DNA from: Clostridium sp. AN503
Lineage (GTDB): Bacteria > Bacillota > Clostridia > Lachnospirales > Lachnospiraceae
Reading direction: 5' to 3'
DNA length: 64,000 bases
Assembly: GCF_040719375.1 (NCBI RefSeq)
Contig: NZ_JBFDTP010000001.1
Coordinates: 62,001 to 126,000, forward strand
Part shown: piece after piece, positions 1-7,849 of the stretch
How positions within the stretch are numbered: the first letter of the stretch is position 1
Layout of the letters: each line of letters opens with the position of its first letter
Program-made: the position numbers and the translations under genes
Notes under the pieces: generated by a model
What the model was told of the DNA's origin: nothing
The model's database searches: none
What the model saw: the letters and a program-made list of their open reading frames with translations, nothing else

Positions 1-817
1 CCCCCTTTTTTATATCCTGTAATCCGGTCAATCCCCGGCGGATCAGTACCTCAGCCAGGTGCGTCCGGTACGCCGCGCTTGCGCGCATATTGCTTTCCAT
101 TAAAATCTGTCTGCTCAGATCCTCTGCACAGGCGGCAATCTCCCCGGCGGCGGCATTTCCTTTCCACAGGCCTGAACAAAGCTCCTCCGGCAGCGGATAG
201 CGGCGCGCCCTTGCCGGTCTCGCTCCCACCACGGCCCAGCCAGAATTCGCAAAACAGGTGAGCGCGCAGGTCAATACCGGGAAATCCGTCCTGGTATTGC
301 GGTGAGACAGATAGATGCATTTTAAAGGAGTCTTATGAATGATCACGCGCACAAGGATATCTCTGTCATCCCTGCTAATGGGACGTTTAGCAAAGTCTGC
401 CAGGGACATCCTGCCGCCCTTATAAAGCTCCACCTCCGCATCCAAAGCCAGCAGCATGGTCAGCACATCAGAAAATCCGTACCGTCCAAACAAGCTGCCT
501 CCCACCGTGGCAAGGTTACGGAACTGCACGCCCACGATATGGCGCACACTCTCCGCCATGGCGCCGGCCGTATACGCCGCGAGGCCCGGATGCAGCTCCA
601 TCTGGCGCAGGGTCGCCATACAGCCGATCGTAAATGCATCCTCTGTCTCCTCGATCTGGTCCAGTCCCAGCCCGGATAGATCCACCGCCGTCTGTATATT
701 CTGGCTGCTCATCTTGAGCCACAGCATCCCGCCAAGGATCTTCGCGCTCCGCTTCTGGTTCAGCTCCCAAGCATGTTCCATGCTCTCCGCTTTTACATAT
801 TCCTTTATCTTCAGCAC
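1..817 (-). CDS. FAD-binding subunit of a molybdenum hydroxylase (xanthine dehydrogenase type), C-terminus outside window
   Basis: Reading leftward the frame stays open to the window edge. The product resembles the FAD subunit (CoxM/XdhB type) of molybdopterin hydroxylases, which passes electrons from the Mo/FeS subunits to FAD. The N-terminus (LKIKEYVKAES), an ILGGM motif near residue 27 and the FAD-loop motif NLATVGGSL near 101-109 support this. The end of the family C-terminal domain (AYRTHLAEVLIRRGL) is already present, so only a few residues are missing. I chose GTG at 817 because GGAGGG lies about 11 bases upstream; an in-frame ATG at 835 is the alternative. The start overlaps the end of the ABC ATPase gene, so the two are probably translationally coupled. 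Partner Mo and FeS subunits would lie outside the window. Substrate (purine or other) is inferred only from the NCS2 permease in the same operon. Confidence 0.8.
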   Translation of the reverse strand, partial: MLKIKEYVKAESMEHAWELNQKRSAKILGGMLWLKMSSQNIQTAVDLSGLGLDQIEETEDAFTIGCMATLRQMELHPGLAAYTAGAMAESVRHIVGVQFRNLATVGGSLFGRYGFSDVLTMLLALDAEVELYKGGRMSLADFAKRPISRDDRDILVRVIIHKTPLKCIYLSHRNTRTDFPVLTCALTCFANSGWAVVGARPARARRYPLPEELCSGLWKGNAAAGEIAACAEDLSRQILMESNMRASAAYRTHLAEVLIRRGLTGLQDIKKG

Positions 818-1680
818 TTCTTTTGTTCCCTCCATACCAGTGTTCTTCCCAGCTCCGTATCTGCGAAACCGGCCTGCATTCCGTACAATTGTTCCATTTG
901 TTCCAGATATTTTTCTTCAAAATCCGGATCCGTTTTGTTCAGCGCCTGCTTAAGCTTTCCCTGGGACATCACCAGGATCTGCTCCGCGTAAGTCCACGCC
1001 ATCACCGGATCGTGGATGGTGAGGAGCGTCCCGGTCCCGGTGTGCTTTCCATATTTTTGCAGGACTTGAAAAAACTGGTGCTGCCTGCCGTAATCAAGTC
1101 CTGCAAGAGGCTCGTCCAGCAGCATAAAACAGGCGCCCTGCACACGCGCCCGCGCCAGGTAGGCGATCCTGCGCTCGCCGCCGCTTAACTGATCCAGCAT
1201 ACGGTCCGCCAGATGAGCGATACCAAGCTCTCTGAGGGCCTCATAAGCCAGCTCATAATCCGAGTTTTTCGGCGTGTCCAGAAGGTCCATATACGGGGTC
1301 CTGCCCATCACCGCAAATTCCAGCACGCTGGCATGGATACCGGACTGCAGTTCCTGCGGCACATAGGCAAGATATCTTGCCCGCTCCCTATGGGACATCT
1401 GAGACAGCGCCAGAGACTCCTTCGGCGCGTTCTGCTGCTTCCCCTGATCCACCTGCGAATCTTTATGCGCTTCCACTGTCAGCCTGACCTGCCCGGTCTG
1501 CCGGTCTGCCAGGTGCAGCATCCCCCGCAGAAGTGTGGTTTTACCGGCTCCGTTCTCTCCCAGGATCGCCGTAATGCTAGAGCATAGAGAAAAACTGACG
1601 TTTTCCACGATGCAGCGTTTCTTCATCCATACACTCAGATCCTGAACCTGCAGCCCCAGGGGGCGTTTACGCTCCGTCAT
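811..1680 (-). CDS. FecCD-system ABC importer, ATP-binding protein
   Basis: A 289-residue cytoplasmic ATPase of the iron-siderophore/cobalamin/molybdate import family. It shows Walker A GENGAGKT (residues 41-48), signature LSGGE, Walker B FMLLDEP followed by the D-loop LAGLD, and the H-loop TIHDP. The start codon overlaps the stop of the permease gene by four bases (ATGA), and its own 3' end overlaps the next gene, so the operon is tightly coupled. Known members of this family carry ferric siderophores, haem, cobalamin or, in the Haemophilus MolBCA case, molybdate/tungstate. Because it sits between a purine permease and a molybdenum hydroxylase subunit, molybdate or a similar oxyanion is my preferred substrate, but this is inference from context. 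Confidence 0.9.
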   Translation of the reverse strand: MTERKRPLGLQVQDLSVWMKKRCIVENVSFSLCSSITAILGENGAGKTTLLRGMLHLADRQTGQVRLTVEAHKDSQVDQGKQQNAPKESLALSQMSHRERARYLAYVPQELQSGIHASVLEFAVMGRTPYMDLLDTPKNSDYELAYEALRELGIAHLADRMLDQLSGGERRIAYLARARVQGACFMLLDEPLAGLDYGRQHQFFQVLQKYGKHTGTGTLLTIHDPVMAWTYAEQILVMSQGKLKQALNKTDPDFEEKYLEQMEQLYGMQAGFADTELGRTLVWREQKKC

Positions 1681-2669
1681 AGGATTTCCTCACCTCCCCT
1701 GCATCTTCTATGGATCAGGATCACAGTCAGAAAGACTGCGCCCGCCGCCGAGGTCAGGATACTGACGGGGATCTCCGCCGCCGTAAGGCTTCTTGCCAGC
1801 GTATCCATCAGGATCATGAAAACAGCGCCAGCACAGCCGCAGAGCCCCAGATGATCCTTTAAGTTGGAACCTAAAAGCTGGCGTACCATGTGAGGCACGA
1901 TGAGCCCGGTCCATACCACCACTCCGCTCACAGAAACCGTGGACGCCACCAGAAGCGTCGCAGCCCCGACAGCAAGGTATCTGACCGTCTTGACCGGCAC
2001 GCCCAGGCTCTTTGCCTCCTCCTCTCCAAAGGAGAGGATCTGCAGTTTCCAGCGAAGCAGCCACAAAACCAGAAAACTTACTGCTCCTATGGGAAGGGTA
2101 AGCCATACATCACTCCAATGGATCGCGTGAAAACTCCCCATCATCCAATAATCGATCGCCACCAGCTGGCTTGTGGGGTCAGAAAAATACTTGCACGCCA
2201 TCAGCACCGCATCCATCAGCGCCTTGACCACGATACCCGCCAGGACCAGGCTGATGCGGCCGCTCCTGCCGATCAGACCGGACAGCCATACGGTCAGCGC
2301 CACCGCTGCGATGCCTCCAGCCAGGGCAGAACCCTGTACAAACAGCGCGCTTTGGCCCGCCAGAATCGCAAATACGGCGCCAACACAGGCGCCGCCGCTC
2401 ACTCCCAGAATATCCGGGGATACCAGTGGATTTCGCATCAATTCCTGATAGACCATACCCGCCACCGCCAGAGCGCAGCCGGACATTCCCGCAAACACCA
2501 GGCGGGGAAGCCGGATCTTAAACAGCACATCCCGCGCCATGGGATCCCCGCCCCCTGACAGAATCCTGAACAGATCTTCCGGCGCAAGAGGATATCTGCC
2601 AATGCCGCAGCTCATAACCGCCGTCACAAAAAGCAGCAGGATCATGCACCAGAATCTTCGCCTTTTCAT
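1677..2669 (-). CDS. FecCD-family ABC importer permease
   Basis: A 330-residue polytopic membrane protein. The stretch GMVYQELMRNPL followed by SPDILGVSGGA is the hallmark of the FecCD/BtuC permease family, and the glycine-rich C-terminal part (GLIVPHMVRQLLG) is also typical. I start it at 2669 (MKRRRFW), which has GAGGAG seven bases upstream; longer in-frame starts at 2693 and 2705 lack a comparable ribosome binding site. It works with the adjacent ATPase and the lipoprotein encoded upstream. Substrate cannot be read from the sequence; see the ATPase entry for the molybdate-like possibility. Confidence 0.9.
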   Translation of the reverse strand: MKRRRFWCMILLLFVTAVMSCGIGRYPLAPEDLFRILSGGGDPMARDVLFKIRLPRLVFAGMSGCALAVAGMVYQELMRNPLVSPDILGVSGGACVGAVFAILAGQSALFVQGSALAGGIAAVALTVWLSGLIGRSGRISLVLAGIVVKALMDAVLMACKYFSDPTSQLVAIDYWMMGSFHAIHWSDVWLTLPIGAVSFLVLWLLRWKLQILSFGEEEAKSLGVPVKTVRYLAVGAATLLVASTVSVSGVVVWTGLIVPHMVRQLLGSNLKDHLGLCGCAGAVFMILMDTLARSLTAAEIPVSILTSAAGAVFLTVILIHRRCRGGEEIL

Positions 2670-2730
2670 GGGTTTCTCCTCATCTGTTTCCATATGTGCT
2701 TCCATATCCGTTTCACTGTCTGCTTACCAG

Positions 2731-3819
2731 CTATTTACTCAGCAGCTCTTCTTCCACGGATACATCAAAAAATCTCTCGTAAAATCCTTTTGCTTCTTCC
2801 AGATATTCTTCTTCACTGTACACCTCCGGGTGCAGCTTGGAAGTCAGCCACAGCACCCCCAGCACCGAGGAGGGCGTAGGATAATCCCACGGCTCTATCT
2901 GAGAGGGAAAGGTCATAACCTTATTGTCCTTAACTGCCTGCACATTGGCAAGGCTTTCATCGGAAAGAATATCCTCCAGACTATATTCCGCATAACTGAC
3001 CGCAAACAGATACTCCGGATTCCAGGCCAGAACCTGTTCCGGTGAAACCGTCTGCCAGTAACCTTCTGTCAGCCCGGCAGATACATTTTCTCCACCCGCC
3101 ATCTCAATGAGATCGTTCTGATACATTTTGGAGGTGGCAGTCCTCAAGTAATCGGAACCGGAAGACAGATATACCTTCGGCCTGTCCAGATCCTTTGTCA
3201 ACTCCTGCGCTTTCTCCATCTGCTCATGATAATAGGCAAGCAGCTCGCCGCTGCGCTCCGTCTGGCCGACAGCCTTTCCAAGCAGCTCCACACAGGCCTC
3301 AAAATCCTCCTGCGTCTCCGGATTCACCACCAGCACCGGAATGCCCAGTTCTTCAAAGGAGCTAACACTGTCCTGGAGCCGCAGGGGAAGGATCACCAGA
3401 TCCGGCTTCAGCGCCGCGGTCTCCTCCACATTGATCCCCTTGCCTGAACCGACTGCCGGAAGCTCCAAAAGCTGCGGCGCAGCCAGCTTATACAGTTCCC
3501 TGGTATCCGCCTTCATCTCAATCCCCTCCAGCCTGTCCTCACACCCAAGGGCGATCAGGATTGCCGTGGAAATGTAATAGGAGGATACCAGCCTTTTGGC
3601 CGGAGCAGGCAGAGTTACTTCCCGTCCGGCCTGGTCGGTGAGCATGATAGCTGCTGCAGCGCTCACAGTCTCCATACTGCTTTCTGTCTCCGCAGCGCTT
3701 CCAGACTCTCCGCCTCCAGTCTTCGCGTTTGCGCATCCTGTCACCCCTGTCAATGCCAGTACCGCCACAAGGAACAGGCTCATAAAACGTCTTTTCATTC
3801 CAGTCATTTTTCTCTGCAC
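2731..3819 (-). CDS. ABC importer substrate-binding lipoprotein (FecB/BtuF type)
   Basis: About 362 residues with a lipoprotein signal: basic start (MKRRFMS), hydrophobic core and lipobox VTGC, so the mature protein should be anchored by a lipidated Cys on the outer face of the membrane. The rest matches the class III binding-protein fold of siderophore/B12/molybdate systems: an early domain with ILIALGCEDRLEGIE, the signature-like LKPDLVILP, a long linking helix around EQMEKAQELTKDLD, and a C-terminal lobe. The start is uncertain: GTG at 3819, ATG at 3807 and ATG at 3798 are all in frame and none has a strong ribosome binding site. The gene begins 12 bases after the NCS2 permease stop, placing all four transport genes in one transcript. 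Confidence 0.88.
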   Translation of the reverse strand: MQRKMTGMKRRFMSLFLVAVLALTGVTGCANAKTGGGESGSAAETESSMETVSAAAAIMLTDQAGREVTLPAPAKRLVSSYYISTAILIALGCEDRLEGIEMKADTRELYKLAAPQLLELPAVGSGKGINVEETAALKPDLVILPLRLQDSVSSFEELGIPVLVVNPETQEDFEACVELLGKAVGQTERSGELLAYYHEQMEKAQELTKDLDRPKVYLSSGSDYLRTATSKMYQNDLIEMAGGENVSAGLTEGYWQTVSPEQVLAWNPEYLFAVSYAEYSLEDILSDESLANVQAVKDNKVMTFPSQIEPWDYPTPSSVLGVLWLTSKLHPEVYSEEEYLEEAKGFYERFFDVSVEEELLSK

Positions 3820-3831
3820 TCTACTTTGTAC

Positions 3832-5238
3832 TTATTTCCCGTTTTCCTTCGGAATCAAAATATTTAAAACAATCGCCACCAGCGCCGCCGGAACAATACC
3901 GGAACCGCCGAAGATCAACTGGACTGCGGTGGGAAGCTGAGACAGCACCCCGCTGTTGGAGCCGATCCCATAGCCCAGTCCCAGCGCCACAGACACAATG
4001 GTAATATTCCTTCCAGTCATAGGCTCCTTGGTGATCAGCTGGATACCGCTGACCACGATCGAGGAGAACATCATAACTGCCGCCCCGCCCAGCACGCACT
4101 GGGGCATAATGGAGATCAGCGCCGCCAGCTTCGGGAACAGGCCGCACAGGATCAAGAAAACAGCACCTGTTGCCAGAGCTGTCCGGTTCACGATCTTTGT
4201 CATGGTCACCAGACCAACATTCTGGCTGAATGAGGTATTGGGCAGCACGCCGAAGAATGCTGCAAAGGAAGATCCCAGGCCATCGCAGATCACACCGCCT
4301 GACAGCTCTTTATCGGTGGCTTCTCTCCCCATACCGCCTTCCATAACGCCGGAAATATCACCTACCGTCTCCACAGCCGTCACAACAAACATGATCAGCA
4401 CCGGCAGGATCGCTCTCCAGTCAAACACCAGCGGCACCGGCAAAAGCTTCGGGATCGAGAACCAGGAAGCGCTTTTCACCTGTTCCCAGTTCAGCACCCA
4501 TGCCTTTGTGTACTCAACACCATCTGCAGTCACCGCCGTAGTGGGAAGCACCATAGCCATGATTGCAGCAATGATATAACCCACAATGATACCGATCAAA
4601 ATAGATGCTGCGCTGGTCATTCCCTTTGTGCCGTGCTTAAGCGCCACGATCACCAAAAGCACCACAGCTCCCAGCATCAGATTCTCTACAGAACCAAAGT
4701 CCTTTGCGTTGTTTCCGCCGCCAAAGGAATTCACACCTACCGCGATCAGCGAAAGACCGATCGACAGCACCACGGTACCGGTTACCACCGCCGGGAAAAA
4801 TCTGCGGAGCGGCTTCAGCATAAATCCAAGCACACCCTCCATCAGACCGCCGATAATCGATGCGCACATGATCGCGCCATACGCCAAAATCCCGCCGCCC
4901 ATAACGCTGACAACACTGTTAAATACACCGATAAATCCAGAGCTGGTTCCCATGATGATCGGAACCTTTCCTCCGACCGGACCGATGGCGAACAGCTGTA
5001 CCAGAGTTACAATACCTGCAACCAGCATAGCATTCTGTAAAAGATCCACCTGCAAATGACCAAACTCACCGCCTGCAAGACCGCAGGCGCCAGTGATAAT
5101 AAGCAGCGGCGTCAAGTTTCCTACAAACATAGCAAGTACATGCTGCAATCCCAGCGGAATTGCTTTTTTCAGCGAAAGCTTTCCATAAAAATCATATTCT
5201 GCGCCCTGGTTTCCCGGCTGTTTTTCTTCCTGATTCAC
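3832..5238 (-). CDS. NCS2-family purine (xanthine/urate type) permease
   Basis: A 468-residue membrane protein of the nucleobase:cation symporter-2 family. The central motif PNTSFSQNVGLV matches the conserved NxxxxQNxGxxxxT element that binds substrate in XanQ/UraA/PbuX relatives, and the N-terminal LGLQHVLAMFVGNLTPLLI is characteristic. The start is a GTG at 5238 with AGGAG about eight bases upstream. It is the first gene of the operon, directly behind the promoter at 5276-5304, and is followed by a FecCD ABC importer and a molybdenum hydroxylase subunit. The natural reading is import of xanthine, hypoxanthine or urate for oxidation by that hydroxylase. The exact base transported is not decidable here. 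Confidence 0.88.
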   Translation of the reverse strand: MNQEEKQPGNQGAEYDFYGKLSLKKAIPLGLQHVLAMFVGNLTPLLIITGACGLAGGEFGHLQVDLLQNAMLVAGIVTLVQLFAIGPVGGKVPIIMGTSSGFIGVFNSVVSVMGGGILAYGAIMCASIIGGLMEGVLGFMLKPLRRFFPAVVTGTVVLSIGLSLIAVGVNSFGGGNNAKDFGSVENLMLGAVVLLVIVALKHGTKGMTSAASILIGIIVGYIIAAIMAMVLPTTAVTADGVEYTKAWVLNWEQVKSASWFSIPKLLPVPLVFDWRAILPVLIMFVVTAVETVGDISGVMEGGMGREATDKELSGGVICDGLGSSFAAFFGVLPNTSFSQNVGLVTMTKIVNRTALATGAVFLILCGLFPKLAALISIMPQCVLGGAAVMMFSSIVVSGIQLITKEPMTGRNITIVSVALGLGYGIGSNSGVLSQLPTAVQLIFGGSGIVPAALVAIVLNILIPKENGK

Positions 5239-5275
5239 TTTCTTTTCTCCTTTGTTTTAAACTTTTTCATTCAAG

Positions 5276-5304
5276 AGTATACCGCATGATTGAAAATTTG
5301 TACA
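5276..5304 (-). promoter_or_regulatory. sigma-A-type promoter of the purine/molybdenum operon
   Basis: On the minus strand a TGTACA -35 box (5299-5304) and a perfect TATACT-type -10 box (5276-5281) are separated by 17 bases. Transcription would start near 5269, roughly 30 bases ahead of the GTG of the NCS2 permease gene. I searched the leader for a purine riboswitch core and found none. Confidence 0.55.
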
Positions 5305-5355
5305 GCAAAAGAGATAAAACTGAGACGAATAGAACTGCGGCTGCCAATACACCCT

Positions 5356-5377
5356 TTATCATGTGATTATCATGTAA
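5356..5377. promoter_or_regulatory. 11-bp tandem repeat upstream of the purine operon promoter, candidate operator
   Basis: Two abutting copies of TTATCATGTGA / TTATCATGTAA (5356-5366 and 5367-5377) differ at one position. The 11-bp period places them on the same face of the helix. They lie about 50 bases upstream of the -35 box of the NCS2 permease promoter, the usual place for an activator. No regulator gene is adjacent, so the binding protein is unknown. Confidence 0.4.
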
Positions 5378-5458
5378 TCCATTGCCATTCTTTTTGTTGT
5401 TTATAATCTCTGTCGGAATTAAAAGATAAAAGATTAATTCCTGATATTTCTTAGATTC

Positions 5459-5486
5459 CTGCCGCCGGTTTAGACACCGGCGGCAG
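5459..5486 (-). terminator. hairpin after the Rpn-family gene
   Basis: A perfect 10-bp GC-rich stem (CTGCCGCCGG with CCGGCGGCAG) around an 8-base loop lies 15 bases past the stop of the minus-strand Rpn gene. No strong T-tract follows, so termination may be imperfect. It separates that gene from the purine operon promoter. Confidence 0.55.
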
Positions 5487-5500
5487 CGAAGCCTGACTCA

Positions 5501-6310
5501 TCACGCCTCTATATGATACTTCTCAAACATCTCCTGAAGGAATCCGGCATCTTTGCGAAGAAGCGGGATCTTATCTGCTTCTCCGTTAGCCTCCATCAGA
5601 TCCATGAGCCGAAAGAGGTTATCGCGGCCTTCCTGTCTGCCTTCCTTCCGCTCATCGCTAAGCATCTCACTGAACAGCATGTATCTTACCTCCATTCCGC
5701 GGCTCTGCTTGATCTCCGTTATCCTGGTCTCAATCCTTTGGATCAGTTCATCCGACTGGCTCTCTTCCGCTGTGGACATGCCGTCCACATACTTCAGAAA
5801 ACGAATCAACTCCGGAGCTTCCTCAGCGTCATTCTGCCCCTTCGTGCTTAGAAACACCTTATAGGCCTCATCGCCGAGTTCTTCTCCGGTCTCGCTGCAC
5901 CGGTTCATACAGGTGTAACGGTACAGTCCATGTCCAAAAGGATCAAACGTACAGATAAAAATGACAAAACTCTTAGGAAGCTCGTTGAAATCCATCCCCG
6001 GCTTCAGCTCCACCATGTCCATCTGTCCCTGGTAGAAACGGCTCCGTTTGGGAAGGTTCTTCTTATCCGTGGTCTGCATCTCTACGTTATAGACCGATCC
6101 CTTCTCATCATCCGCATAGACATCCAGGCGCACTCCCCTGTAGTCCGGATTGACAAGCAAAGTTGCCTCTCCCACAACCTTTACCATTCGGATCGGGATC
6201 CCCATCACCCGCTCCAGCACTCCACGACAGATCTCTTCATCCTCCATCGTAGCTGCAAACATAAATGCATCCCGAAACTGTAACTGATAAAACGCTTTAT
6301 TCTCTGCCAT
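5501..6310 (-). CDS. Rpn-family recombination-promoting nuclease / putative transposase-like protein
   Basis: A 269-residue protein of the PD-(D/E)XK Rpn/YhgA-like family, common in multiple copies in Lachnospiraceae. The N-terminal part (FRDAFMFAATMEDEE) and the nuclease core with Asp in RLDVYADD and Glu in YNVEMQ, about 18 residues later, fit the family active site. A third element (FVIFICTFDPFG, then YRYTCMNR) is also typical. The C-terminal region is charged and helical. Family members nick DNA and promote RecA-independent recombination in E. coli, but function in Clostridia is not established. The ATG at 6310 has GGAAAGG upstream. It is monocistronic, with a hairpin after its stop. A second relative lies at the right end of the window. 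Confidence 0.82.
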   Translation of the reverse strand: MAENKAFYQLQFRDAFMFAATMEDEEICRGVLERVMGIPIRMVKVVGEATLLVNPDYRGVRLDVYADDEKGSVYNVEMQTTDKKNLPKRSRFYQGQMDMVELKPGMDFNELPKSFVIFICTFDPFGHGLYRYTCMNRCSETGEELGDEAYKVFLSTKGQNDAEEAPELIRFLKYVDGMSTAEESQSDELIQRIETRITEIKQSRGMEVRYMLFSEMLSDERKEGRQEGRDNLFRLMDLMEANGEADKIPLLRKDAGFLQEMFEKYHIEA

Positions 6311-6426
6311 AGTTCTGCCTTTCCGATGCGGCAGCGGCAGTCATTCTATTCGTACTTTTATTATAATATATGGCCTCGGGCATGGCAAGAAATATTTTAT
6401 CTCGTCTGCACCACTCCATCCACGAT

Positions 6427-6643
6427 CTACTCGCCCGCCTCGTTGACTTCATAGCCGTCCGCATCAAGGAACCAGCCGTTTTTCATCGTTCCGTTTTCAT
6501 CAAAGTAGAACCAGCCGCCCTTTGGCTGCCCTGCGCCCGCGTAAGGAATGAATGGAGGAAGTCCATCCGGCAAACTTATAGCCGCTTTTTGTTCCCGCAT
6601 GGATAGCTACGATCTCTCCTGCCTCATGATCAGATTCGACGCA
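6427..6643 (-). pseudogene. remnant of a cell-wall-binding repeat surface protein
   Basis: Two fragments in different frames can be read. The first (about 6643-6550) contains IVAIHAGTKSGYKFAGWTSS, resembling an InlB/Listeria-Bacteroides type beta repeat. The second, ending at the TAG at 6427, contains GGWFYFDENGTMKNGWFL and then DADGYEVNEAGE, two halves of choline/cell-wall-binding (CW_binding_1) repeats. A frameshift between them and a stop upstream of the first piece mean neither has a proper start. The second fragment alone opens from an ATG at 6600 (57 codons), but it has no well-placed ribosome binding site. I read this as the decayed 3' end of a large surface protein gene. Confidence 0.6.
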
Positions 6644-6680
6644 TCATTTGAAGTGTCGGTTGTTCTGTGGAAACAGACAA

Positions 6681-6721
6681 CGGGCGGGGAGTAAAAGTGA
6701 TGTCACTTCTATCCCCGCCCG
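6681..6721 (-). terminator. intrinsic terminator of the muropeptide PTS operon
   Basis: A long hairpin with a 10-bp GC arm (CGGGCGGGGA with TCCCCGCCCG) continuing into an inner AAGTGA/TCACTT stem. On the minus strand it is followed by a T-rich TTGTCTGTTT tail, 38 bases past the stop of the serine hydrolase gene, the last gene of the operon. Confidence 0.7.
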
Positions 6722-6759
6722 CCGCTGCAAAGTATGAAAATCCAGGCCTGACGGTCGTT

Positions 6760-7755
6760 TTATCCCATAAACACTTCGTTTAAAACCTTCCGCCCCTCCA
6801 AAAACCCCGGATTCTCCCTGGTTGGATGGACCCGGTTGGTCAAGAGCACAAAGGCCCGGTCACGGTTTAGATCCAGCAGCATGGAAGTCCCTGTAAACCC
6901 TGTATGATACAGGGTACCGGGACCGTATTCGCAGCTCCATCCACAGGTCCGCCCGAAGGAGCTTTCCGTGCACAGCCGCTCATACATCCGCGCTGTAAAA
7001 AGCTTCTCTGACCTTCTCAAATAAGCGTCTGCAAACGCTGTCATATCCTCCAGCGCAGAAAACAAACCGGCGCTCCCGCTCTCCCCCAGTAGATATGCTT
7101 TCCCGTCATGAACCTCCCCGCAGACACAGCCGCGGTCCGGGCGCACCTCCGTCGGGATATACCATTCCTTTGCCCGATCCGTCCGGTAAGAGGTGTGAAG
7201 CATGTGAAGCGGGCCAAATACGTATTTCTGAAAGCTCTCCTCCAGGGACATTTCATCTAACTTCTGTATGATCAATCCCAGCAGGATAAATCCCGTATCT
7301 GAATACAAAAAACCCGATCCTGGGTCCTGTACCGGGCAGGTTTCATAAACCCGGTCCAGAATATTCTCCCTTGTCAGGGTCTCTTTTCCCGCCACCTCCG
7401 CTGCCAGGCCGCTGTTATGCAGCAGCAGACTGCCCACCGTAATCTGCGGGTACGCAAATCGTTCCAGAATATCCTTTACCGGAGTATCCATGGACAGCTT
7501 CCCCGCCTCCACAAGCTGTAAGACCCGGCTGGAAGTCCCCACCACCTTGGTCAGGGACGCCAGATCATAGTACATGCCCGGCAGGACCGGGCGGGAAGCG
7601 TAAGGCTCCATTACGCCCTGATATCCGCCGCATGCAAGCTGACGGCTCTCTTTTGTGGCCCAGGCGCAGGAATACCCGCACAGTATTCCGGTTTCCACCA
7701 TACTGTCCAGGTATTCCCGCATCTGCTCCACGGTATCATTCCACGTGTCGCTCAT
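6760..7755 (-). CDS. serine hydrolase of the class C beta-lactamase / penicillin-binding-protein family
   Basis: A 331-residue hydrolase. It has the catalytic tetrad SLTK (S67, K70), a YSDTG motif at the YxN position and HTGFTGTS at the KTG position, so the active site looks complete. No signal peptide is visible, which suggests a cytoplasmic enzyme. I begin it at ATG 7755 (MSDTW), which has GAGGA eight bases upstream; a start at 7770 is less well placed. It is the last gene of an operon with MurQ, an RpiR regulator and a PTS. In Bacillus subtilis the murQ cluster also contains a beta-lactamase-fold protein (YbbE/AmiE) acting on muropeptides, so a role as a cytoplasmic muropeptide amidase or esterase is plausible. 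Substrate is inferred only from that context. Confidence 0.82.
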   Translation of the reverse strand: MSDTWNDTVEQMREYLDSMVETGILCGYSCAWATKESRQLACGGYQGVMEPYASRPVLPGMYYDLASLTKVVGTSSRVLQLVEAGKLSMDTPVKDILERFAYPQITVGSLLLHNSGLAAEVAGKETLTRENILDRVYETCPVQDPGSGFLYSDTGFILLGLIIQKLDEMSLEESFQKYVFGPLHMLHTSYRTDRAKEWYIPTEVRPDRGCVCGEVHDGKAYLLGESGSAGLFSALEDMTAFADAYLRRSEKLFTARMYERLCTESSFGRTCGWSCEYGPGTLYHTGFTGTSMLLDLNRDRAFVLLTNRVHPTRENPGFLEGRKVLNEVFMG

Positions 7756-7849
7756 TTTATCATTCCTCATAACTGCACCGGCGATTACCACGGTGCCTGT
7801 CTCTGCACGTTTCCGTGCCGCACACCTGCCGGCTTCCCCGCATGCTTTC

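Noticed and set aside
335..953. Plus-strand open frames over the molybdenum hydroxylase and ABC genes
   Set aside because: They are antisense to clearly conserved proteins, have no ribosome binding sites and show composition artefacts.
5239..5458. Possible purine riboswitch in the leader of the NCS2 permease operon
   Set aside because: None of the conserved junction sequences of guanine/adenine/xanthine-type aptamers was found on the minus strand; only an ordinary promoter and a tandem repeat are visible.
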